64,000 nt of DNA, taken from the NCBI RefSeq assembly GCF_036924515.1, contig NZ_JAZHRR010000001.1:3381001-3445000 (forward strand). Reading direction: 5' to 3'. The position numbers and the translations under genes are program-made. The notes beneath the pieces were generated by a model. That model was not told the origin of the DNA and ran no database searches. It was given only the letters and a program-made list of their open reading frames with translations. The stretch is from Bradyrhizobium sp. AZCC 1610 (GTDB lineage: Bacteria > Pseudomonadota > Alphaproteobacteria > Rhizobiales > Xanthobacteraceae). Shown here in pieces: positions 58,193 to 64,000 of this stretch (its first letter is position 1; the number at the start of each line of letters is the position of its first letter).

Positions 58193-58321
58193 TCACCGTA
58201 CGCCCGTCCCCTTGCAACGCTGGCACTTGACGACCCTGTCGCCCTTCTTCAGCAGGCCCTTGCCCTCGCAATTCTTGCATTTCTGCTTCTTCTTGATGTT
58301 GGGGCCCTTTTCATTGGCCAT
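58193..58321 (-). CDS. 42-residue DnaJ-like zinc-finger protein
   Basis: The product contains CKNCEGKGLLKKGDR and CQRCKGTG, two CxxCxGxG motifs as in DnaJ type zinc domains, preceded by a Lys-rich MANEKGPNIKKKQK. The ATG 58321 has GGGAG upstream. It is one of several stand-alone one-finger peptides of this family. Function unknown. Confidence 0.65.
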   Translation of the reverse strand: MANEKGPNIKKKQKCKNCEGKGLLKKGDRVVKCQRCKGTGVR

Positions 58322-58410
58322 GATAATCTCCCGGCAAGCGTTGCACATATCACCATAGCCAGCTCCGCACTCCCGTCCACAAGCCCGCACAAACGATTTA
58401 AGAGATCACC

Positions 58411-58663
58411 ATGGATCCCGTCACCAAATTCGCAGGATCCCGACGTAAAGGCGTTCAGGGTGGCTGCCGAGAAGCAGGGAGCGGACAAGGCGACCGTCGC
58501 CGTCACGATCGAAAGTCATCAGCGGGATTCACGCGCCAACCCGGCCGACAAGACCATCCGCTACGTCAAGGGCGCCGTCGACGGCAGCCCGTGGTCGGTC
58601 CGCGCCCCTGCTCGTCGATTCATTCAAGTATTAGGATTTGCAAGTATTAGGATTTGCAAGTGA
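58411..58663 (+). pseudogene. Small hypothetical gene with a frameshift near its start
   Basis: The ATG frame gives MDPVTKFAG and then nonsense. One base later the next frame reads DPDVKAFRVAAEKQGADKAT with VAVTIESHQRDSRANPADK and TIRYVKGAVDGSPWS. The switch is at about 58431. The 3' end is a 16-base duplication that shifts the last residues. A protein starting MDPVTKFADPDVKAFRVAAEK would be about 80 residues. No function known. Confidence 0.5.
58625..58656 (+). repeat. 16-bp tandem duplication
   Basis: CAAGTATTAGGATTTG occurs twice in direct succession, followed by a partial third CAAG. It alters the end of the small gene at 58411. Confidence 0.9.
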
Positions 58664-58678
58664 AGCAAAGAGCTGAGA

Positions 58679-58699
58679 GCCCGCCGGTGACCGGCGGGC
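58679..58699 (-). terminator. Perfect palindrome at the end of the SPW gene
   Basis: GCCCGCCGGT-G-ACCGGCGGGC is a perfect inverted repeat of 21 bases, 12 bases past the stop of the SPW gene. On the minus strand it is followed by TCTCAGCTCTTTGCTT, a weak T-tract. Confidence 0.6.
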
Positions 58700-58710
58700 C
58701 CTCCCGGAAA

Positions 58711-59112
58711 TTACTGCGGATGGTTGGCCAGTTCCTGATCGCTCAAACGCCAATCCTGCCAAAGCTGAAGCGCACCCAGCAGGACGACGATTGCACCGAG
58801 AGCGACATGCCAGGCCCGAAGCAAGTCGTCACCGGCGTAGCCGAGGATGAAGGGCGAGGCGATCAGCCAGAGGCCGAGCGCGATCTCGCCTACCTCCTCC
58901 CAACGCTGCAATGCGACATATTCGAGCTGGGCCAGACCGAAGACCAGCATGCCGATCACGAACGTGTTGAGGATCATGGTGCTGCGTTCGGCGTCCATCA
59001 CCTCGTGACTGGAGAAAGGAAACCACGGCGATACCACGATCAGCACGCCGAGCAGCATGCCGAACCAATCTTCCCACGTGCGATGCTTGCTGAGGAAACC
59101 AAAGCCCGACAT
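58711..59112 (-). CDS. SPW-repeat membrane protein
   Basis: The 133-residue product has four helices with two SPW-type repeats: WEDWFGMLLGVLIVVSPWF and EEVGEIALGLWLIASPFIL, each with the conserved Trp-Pro or Pro after a Ser. SPW proteins are small inner-membrane proteins of unknown function. GGGGAGG precedes the ATG 59112. Confidence 0.85.
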   Translation of the reverse strand: MSGFGFLSKHRTWEDWFGMLLGVLIVVSPWFPFSSHEVMDAERSTMILNTFVIGMLVFGLAQLEYVALQRWEEVGEIALGLWLIASPFILGYAGDDLLRAWHVALGAIVVLLGALQLWQDWRLSDQELANHPQ

Positions 59113-59229
59113 TGTAAACCTCCCCTTGAAAAGAGGCATACGTCGGCGGCCGCGATCACGGCATTTCCGCTATCAAGCCCAGACCCGGCCGCTTCGGCGG
59201 CGTATGTCATCCGAAAGACGTAGGAACCC

Positions 59230-59655
59230 GACAACCCGTTGCAAGGCCCGGCTGCAAAGATCTTGCGAGCGCGAACACGCGTCCCGGCCTATTGCGCCGC
59301 ACCAAGCCGCTCCAGGCTCTCGCTCGCGGTGCGCAGGTCAGAATTGCGCCCGCCTTGTTGCCGAGCCGCATCTTGGCTTGTCCACGATTGTTCCAGGAAT
59401 AGGCGTCGGCCGGATCGTATTGCAGCGCCTTGACGTCGTCGACCACGCGCTTTCGATGCCCTCCTGATAGGGCCGGATCATGCCACTAGGCGGCGGCAAG
59501 CCTGCTGCCGCTTTCGCGTTTGGCGTCGATAACGCCGCTACAGGCAGCCATCTTCTCGTCCGGCGGCGTAGTCAGGGCGATACAGGCTTGCCAACCCGGA
59601 TCGCCTTCGGCGGCTGATATCGCCGCGGTGCCCAGTAATGCAGCGGTCAGTCATA
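59230..59655 (-). pseudogene. Secreted TPR protein, decayed
   Basis: One frame reads TAALLGTAAISAAEGDPGWQ and CIALTTPPDEKMAACSGVID. A TAG (near 59486) interrupts it. It resumes VVDDVKALQYDPADAYSWNN and RGQAKMRLGNKAGA, a clear tetratricopeptide repeat. The frame then dissolves. No start codon lies in frame at the left. This is the relic of a signal-peptide TPR protein of perhaps 250 residues. Confidence 0.55.
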
Positions 59656-59763
59656 ACACGCATATCAGCCAATCCCGAGCGAGCCGGTTTCCCCCTCGTC
59701 GGCGGATTGCATCGGCGGGTTCATGTCCCTAGATGAGAGCATCAATCATCCGGGAATCGCCGC

Positions 59764-60036
59764 ATGGCTGTCGTCCGCGACAACAAGAATCAAAACCGCT
59801 TCGAACTCGACGTCGACGGCGCTGTGGCGTTTGCGAATTATCGGGTCACGCCATCGGCGGTCATCATCACCCATACCGAAACGCCCCGCGCCCTTCGCGG
59901 CCGCGGCATCGCTTCCGAACTGGTAAGAGGTGCGCTCGAGTTGATCCGCGCCGACGGACGCAAGGTCATCGCCGGCTGCGGCTTTGTCGTGGACTATCTG
60001 CGCAGAAATCCGCAGTTTGCCGATCTGATGGGGTGA
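59764..60036 (+). CDS. Small GNAT-family N-acetyltransferase
   Basis: The 90-residue product has the short GNAT (YjdJ-type) fold: FELDVDGAVAFANYRVTPSA, then the acetyl-CoA loop TETPRALRGRGIASELVRGAL and IAGCGFVVDYLRRNPQF. The ATG 59764 is in a suitable context. Substrate unknown. Confidence 0.88.
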   Translation: MAVVRDNKNQNRFELDVDGAVAFANYRVTPSAVIITHTETPRALRGRGIASELVRGALELIRADGRKVIAGCGFVVDYLRRNPQFADLMG

Positions 60037-60048
60037 CAATAATTTGCC

Positions 60049-60133
60049 GTAGCCCGGATGGAGCGAAGCGCAATCCGGGACTTTCTCGCGGCGGGGACTT
60101 ATCCCGGATTTCGCTTCGCTCCATCCGGGCTAC
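60049..60133. repeat. Palindromic repeat, family C copy 2
   Basis: GTAGCCCGGATGGAGCGAAG and CTTCGCTCCATCCGGGCTAC are exact inverted ends of an 85-base element; inner ATCCGGGA/TCCCGGAT also pair. Confidence 0.9.
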
Positions 60134-60146
60134 GCAACCGTGCGCC

Positions 60147-60938
60147 TTACGTGATCCGTATCGACATATCCGGCAGGCCTTCAAGCTTGCACAGGATCAC
60201 GTCGCCCTTCACGACCGGGCCGACATTTTCCGGCGTGCCTGAATAAATGATGTCGCCCGCCTTGAGTTCGAAGGCTTGCGAAAGCTTGGAGATCTGCTCC
60301 GCCACGTTCCAGATCATGTTGCGCAGGTCGGAGTTCTGCTTGATCGTGCCATTCACGGCGAGCGAGATCGCGCCTTTGGCAAAATGTCCGGTCTTGGCTG
60401 CGGGATGAATCGGCCCGAGCACGGCGGAGCGATCAAAGCTTTTGCCGATCTCCCACGGCTTCTTCTCGTCCCCCATCGCGCGCTGCAGATCGCGTCGCGT
60501 CATATCGAGGCCAAGCGCGTAGCCATAGACGTGGTCGAGCGCCTTCTCCGGCGAGATATTGGTGCCGCCCGATTTCAGCGCCGCCACCAGTTCGACCTCG
60601 TAATGATAGTTCTTGGTGAGCGAGGGATAAGGATGATCGCCGACCGCGCCGATCGCGACGTTCTGGATCGCGTCGGTCGGCTTTTGAAAGAAGAACGGCG
60701 GCTCGCGATTGGGGTCCGAACCCATTTCGCGCGCATGCGCGGCATAGTTGCGCCCGATGCAATAGATCCGCCGCACCGGAAACACATCGGTCTCACCCAC
60801 AATCGGGATCGTCGTCGTGCCAACCGGAAAAATCGATTTCGGGCCGGTCTGCGCCGCGGCCGTACCGCCTTGCACGGCCGTACCAGCCAGCGCCAGCGCG
60901 CCCGTTGCCAGAATGGTTCTACGATCGACATTGCTCAT
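60147..60938 (-). CDS. Fumarylacetoacetate-hydrolase-family protein with Tat-like signal
   Basis: The 263-residue product begins SNVDRRTILATGALALAGTA, a twin-Arg-like signal before an Ala cleavage site. The FAH fold follows: IYCIGRNYAAHAREMG, FFFQKPTDAI, the Glu pair of NYHYEVELVAAL and GDIIYSGTPENVGPV. The metal ligands of acylpyruvase-like FAH proteins are present. Export is unusual for this fold. RBS AAGGAAA lies before the ATG 60938. Confidence 0.85.
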   Translation of the reverse strand: MSNVDRRTILATGALALAGTAVQGGTAAAQTGPKSIFPVGTTTIPIVGETDVFPVRRIYCIGRNYAAHAREMGSDPNREPPFFFQKPTDAIQNVAIGAVGDHPYPSLTKNYHYEVELVAALKSGGTNISPEKALDHVYGYALGLDMTRRDLQRAMGDEKKPWEIGKSFDRSAVLGPIHPAAKTGHFAKGAISLAVNGTIKQNSDLRNMIWNVAEQISKLSQAFELKAGDIIYSGTPENVGPVVKGDVILCKLEGLPDMSIRIT

Positions 60939-61044
60939 TGGCGTTTTCCTTGTTCTGCGAGTCTTCTTGTCCGCTGCGTCCCTACAGCGTTTTCTCCACG
61001 AAGTGGATACCATTTGCGCGTTGTTGCAATGCAATCGCACCAAA

Positions 61045-61073
61045 GAAGAAGGCCCGCGTCGCCCGCGGGCCTT
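61045..61073 (-). terminator. Terminator of the DUF3597 gene
   Basis: On the minus strand AAGGCCCGCG pairs with CGCGGGCCTT, followed by CTTCTTTGG. It lies 23 bases after the DUF3597 stop. Confidence 0.75.
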
Positions 61074-61096
61074 CGCATTTCGAATCGAGCGAAGCG

Positions 61097-61477
61097 TCAG
61101 TGCTTGATATCCGGCGGCAGCTTGCCGCCATTGGCGGCCAGCTTGGCCATGACCTGCTTGTGCAGCCAGATGTTCATGCTGGCGGAATCGTTGCTGTCGC
61201 CGGTATAGCCGAGCTCTTTCGCCAGGTCCTTGCGCGCGGCGAAGCTGGAATCGATGTCGAGCGCCTTCATCAAGTCGACGATCGAGGTCCGCCACGCCAA
61301 CTTCTCGCCCTTGGCCTTCACGGCCTGGTCGAGGATGGGCGCGACGTCGACGGTCGCGGCGGCCGGTGCAGCGGCTCCACCGGACGATCCGGCGTCCGCG
61401 GCCGCGCCGCCGCCAGCCGGCGCGGCATCTGCCTTGGTGCCGAAGATCGCGCTCATGATTTTTCCGAAAATGCTCAT
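61097..61477 (-). CDS. DUF3597 protein
   Basis: The 126-residue product starts MSIFGKIMSAIFG and has a long Ala/Gly/Ser linker. The DUF3597 domain follows: VDVAPILDQAVKAKGEKLAWR with TSIVDLMKALDIDSSFAARKD and WLHKQVMAKLAANGGKLP. It resembles the PRD/LysM-linked family with an unknown role. Start 61477 was chosen from the family N-terminus. Confidence 0.85.
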   Translation of the reverse strand: MSIFGKIMSAIFGTKADAAPAGGGAAADAGSSGGAAAPAAATVDVAPILDQAVKAKGEKLAWRTSIVDLMKALDIDSSFAARKDLAKELGYTGDSNDSASMNIWLHKQVMAKLAANGGKLPPDIKH

Positions 61478-61775
61478 CGTTCGCTCCCAATAACCTGAGG
61501 ATGGGGTGAGTCTTTTAGCGGCACTGTTTGACCGGCAGCACCACGCCGGGATCGTGTACAAGTCTAGCCAGCCAGATAAAGCTTGCCAATGAAACATTCA
61601 CCGAAGCGTGAGTGTGATTGTCGCTGTTTGAGGGTACGCTCCAGGGACAGTTCGCGACATGGCCAGTTCCACTACCCTGTCTTCGCGTCTGGCCCGACCG
61701 TGATCTTTTTTGGAAATGGCACGTTTGCGTCTTTCGACCGGCGCACGATGCGGCCGCCGAAGGGAGACAGCGACC

Positions 61776-62690
61776 ATGGCCACGTCTTATCAAGGCAATG
61801 TCACATCACTGACGCAAAGCGGTCGAGACGCCGCGGCGGCACCCGTCATCCGAACCATCGGCGTCGCCGAACTCGGCCGCGCGCTGCGACGCGGCTGGGA
61901 AGATTTCAAGGCCGTGCCAAGCCACGCCATCATCCTGTGCGTGATCTATCCCGTTCTCGGACTGGTGCTGGCACGCACCGTCCTCGGCTATTCCGTCATC
62001 CCGTTGTTATTTCCGCTGGCCGCCGGCTTCGCCCTGATCGGTCCGTTTGCTGCGCTTGGCCTCTATGAAATGAGCCGCCGCCGCGAGCGCGGCGAACAGG
62101 CGAGCGCATGGGATGCGCTCGAGGTGCTGCGTTCGCCGTCATTCGGCGCGATGCTCGGGCTTGGCGTTCTGCTCTTGACGCTGTTCGCGACCTGGGTGGC
62201 CACGGCGCAGGCGATCTACATCGCTGCGTTCGGCTATGAGGGCGCCACCGGCATTTCCGATTTTGCCACGCGCGTGCTGACGACGTCGCAGGGTTGGTGG
62301 CTGATCGTGGTTGGCTGCGGTGTAGGCTTCCTGTTCGCCCTCGTCGCGCTTTGCATCAGCGTGGTCTCCTTCCCACTGATGCTCGATCGCCATGCCGGCG
62401 CCGGCGATGCGATGGTGACCTCGCTGCGCGTAGTCGCACGCAATCCCGTGCCGATGGCGGCCTGGGGATTGATCGTCGCGGTGCTCCTGGTGACGGGAAC
62501 GTTGCCGTTCTTCCTCGGCCTTGCCGTCGTCATCCCCCTGCTCGGGCACGCCACCTGGCACCTCTATCGGCAGACGATTGAACCGGAACTCAATCCGCAG
62601 CCGCTTCCGCCCCGCGCCCACCGCGAGCGCAAGCCTGCCGCCGATTTTCCGGCCAATCTGTTCCCCTGGCGGCGCAAAGATAGCGCATAG
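61776..62690 (+). CDS. DUF2189-type integral membrane protein
   Basis: The 304-residue product has six or so helices: SHAIILCVIYPVLGLVLAR, SVIPLLFPLAAGFALIGPFAA, FGAMLGLGVLLLTLFATWVA, then WWLIVVGCGVGFLFALVALC and VPMAAWGLIVAVLLVTGTL. Family landmark: LGRALRRGWEDFKAVPSHA near the start. The tail is Pro/Arg-rich. AGGGAGA precedes the ATG 61776. Role unknown. Confidence 0.82.
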   Translation: MATSYQGNVTSLTQSGRDAAAAPVIRTIGVAELGRALRRGWEDFKAVPSHAIILCVIYPVLGLVLARTVLGYSVIPLLFPLAAGFALIGPFAALGLYEMSRRRERGEQASAWDALEVLRSPSFGAMLGLGVLLLTLFATWVATAQAIYIAAFGYEGATGISDFATRVLTTSQGWWLIVVGCGVGFLFALVALCISVVSFPLMLDRHAGAGDAMVTSLRVVARNPVPMAAWGLIVAVLLVTGTLPFFLGLAVVIPLLGHATWHLYRQTIEPELNPQPLPPRAHRERKPAADFPANLFPWRRKDSA

Positions 62691-62900
62691 GCCGGCACGG
62701 AACCCGATCGATCACACCCGCCGGTCGACCCGACCGGCGGTGGGGATGTTCACCGCTCACTAACGATGAATTGAGCATCTTCAACGGAAAGGCGGTCACC
62801 GCAACCACATAAGCCTTGTTTTGGCCGATCTTGCTTCGAACATTCGGCATGACGTTGACACTAACGTCGATGACGCATCGATCGTGGAGCGAACGGCACG

Positions 62901-63716
62901 ATGATCTCTCGCCTCTCTCTGCGCGCTCTGACCCTGGGCGCCCTGTTGCTGACTTCTGCGGCGCCCGCTCTCGCCGCACCTTGCGGCACGGGCCCGTTCG
63001 AAGCATGGCTGGAAGACTTCAAGAGGGAAGCTGCCGCCAAGGGAATAGCGACATCCGCCATTCAGGCTGGCTTGACCGGCGTCACGCTCGACAAGAGCGT
63101 GCTGGCCCGCGACCAATCGCAAAAGGTCTTCAGCCAGAGTTTTGAGGAATTCTCCGGCCGCATGGTTCCGCCCCGGCTCACGCGCGGCTCCAACATGCTC
63201 AAGCAATACGGCTCCGTGCTCGGGCGCATCGAACAGGCCTATGGCGTGCCCGGCGAAGTGCTGGTGGCAATCTGGGGCCTGGAAACCGATTTCGGCGTCA
63301 ACATCGGAAAATTCCCGACGCTGCGCTCGCTGGCGACGCTGGCCTATGATTGCCGCCGCACCGACCTGTTCAAGGCCGAGTTGATGGATGCGCTACGCAT
63401 CGTCGAGCGCGGCGATATCGCGCCACAGGAACTACGCGGCGCATGGGCGGGTGAAATCGGTCAGACCCAGTTCATGCCGTCGTCCTACGTCAAGTTCGCG
63501 GTCGATTTCGACGGCAACGGCCGCCGCGATCTCCTGCGCAGCCCCCCGGACGTGTTGGCCTCGACCGCCAACTTCCTTGCCGGCCACGGCTGGCAACGCG
63601 GCAAGGACTGGGAGCCCGGCGGCGCCAATTTTGCCGCGATCAAGGAATGGAACAAGAGCGAGGTCTACGCCAAGACTATCGCCTTTTTCGCGACGCAGCT
63701 TTCGCGAGCCCCCTAG
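62901..63716 (+). CDS. Lytic murein transglycosylase (MltB type)
   Basis: The 271-residue product has a signal peptide (ALTLGALLLTSAAPALAAP). An SLT/MltB domain follows: the catalytic Glu in AIWGLETDFGVNIG, then GAWAGEIGQTQFMPSSYVKFA and VDFDGNGRRDLLRSPPDVL. It cleaves glycan strands with anhydro-muramic ends. There is no peptidoglycan-binding domain at the C-terminus, unlike longer paralogues. Start ATG 62901. Confidence 0.9.
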   Translation: MISRLSLRALTLGALLLTSAAPALAAPCGTGPFEAWLEDFKREAAAKGIATSAIQAGLTGVTLDKSVLARDQSQKVFSQSFEEFSGRMVPPRLTRGSNMLKQYGSVLGRIEQAYGVPGEVLVAIWGLETDFGVNIGKFPTLRSLATLAYDCRRTDLFKAELMDALRIVERGDIAPQELRGAWAGEIGQTQFMPSSYVKFAVDFDGNGRRDLLRSPPDVLASTANFLAGHGWQRGKDWEPGGANFAAIKEWNKSEVYAKTIAFFATQLSRAP

Positions 63717-64000
63717 ACTTAGCAACCACTCAAGGGTCGGCCACAGCGATCAGACCTTTGCCCTCAGGTCTGCCCCGTCGTTAGCTTCGCGCGAGCGTAT
63801 CCACCTGGGCGATGAAATCAGAAATAGATCGCCACCCATAAAAATGAACCAAAATTCATTTAATCAATGCGTTACATGCGATTCGCGCATAAGAAGATTC
63901 CAAAAAGCTAGCCTTAAAGCACATTTTTGTGCGCTGCACGCACTCACGGACTTGCACTCGCGCTCCTCCTGATCGCTGTTTAGTCAACGGCGAGGTTAAT
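63717..64000. other. Right end, no supported gene
   Basis: 284 bases after the transglycosylase gene. The stretch 63830-63930 is AT-rich and may hold a promoter for a gene beyond the window. I see no gene here. Confidence 0.4.

Overview
The window looks like a chromosomal segment from Bradyrhizobium or a close relative (Alphaproteobacteria, Hyphomicrobiales). The evidence is the GC-rich sequence, alphaproteobacterial LexA boxes (GTTC-N7-GTTC), a CIRCE element before groESL, several palindromic intergenic repeat families, many small conserved proteins typical of this group, and the order queA - ppiB - secreted PPIase - coaD - gyrA - ssb - uvrA. It holds no phage, plasmid, CRISPR or rRNA locus, and I see no tRNA gene.

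Layout. 1-5.3 kb is a decayed accessory zone. It has small coupled ORFs, an orphan PEP-CTERM tail, a receiver-domain relic, a frameshifted membrane protein and a frameshifted PEP-CTERM surface protein. 5.3-12 kb carries a formyltransferase, two secreted proteins, a RidA protein, an EamA-type exporter, a caspase-fold protein, cysK and a BrnA-like protein. 12-16.8 kb carries an Ada-type regulator, an MFS transporter with no stop of its own, a short threonyl-tRNA synthetase behind a threonine-rich leader, and tgt. 16.9-22.8 kb carries a patatin lipoprotein, a TetR regulator and a PepSY protein linked by two matching palindromes, then asd behind a Thr/Lys-rich leader, then a frameshifted sugar dehydrogenase. 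23-26.2 kb is the housekeeping block queA, two cyclophilins and coaD. 26.3-35.2 kb holds a fumarase/PcaB-like lyase next to a GntR relic, a cupin, a DUF459 protein, an amidase, an unknown secreted protein coupled to an MFS gene, and usg. 35.4-43.4 kb holds groESL, csp, small proteins, a hydrolase bounded by copies of the gyrA 3' end, and gyrA. 44-50.9 kb holds ssb, two tandem outer-membrane proteins, uvrA and a frameshifted HNH gene. 51-64 kb is mixed: a beta-propeller/SRPBCC pair, an AAA ATPase, a third Omp protein, an acyl-CoA ligase with a DUF296 protein, SPW, GNAT, FAH-family, DUF3597, a membrane protein and a lytic transglycosylase.

The strongest regulatory observations are two classical attenuator-like leaders. 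One is before asd (five Thr and three Lys codons in the first twelve). The other is before the short ThrRS (Thr-Thr-Thr-Ala-Thr). Each has mutually exclusive hairpins and a U-tract terminator. A second cluster is a TetR-type gene flanked by two 25-bp palindromes with the same core, one before each neighbouring secreted-protein gene. Other points of note are a Tgt that has lost all four zinc ligands, a duplication of the gyrA tail used as the C-terminus of another gene, and at least five single-base frameshifts confined to accessory genes while all large housekeeping genes are intact.
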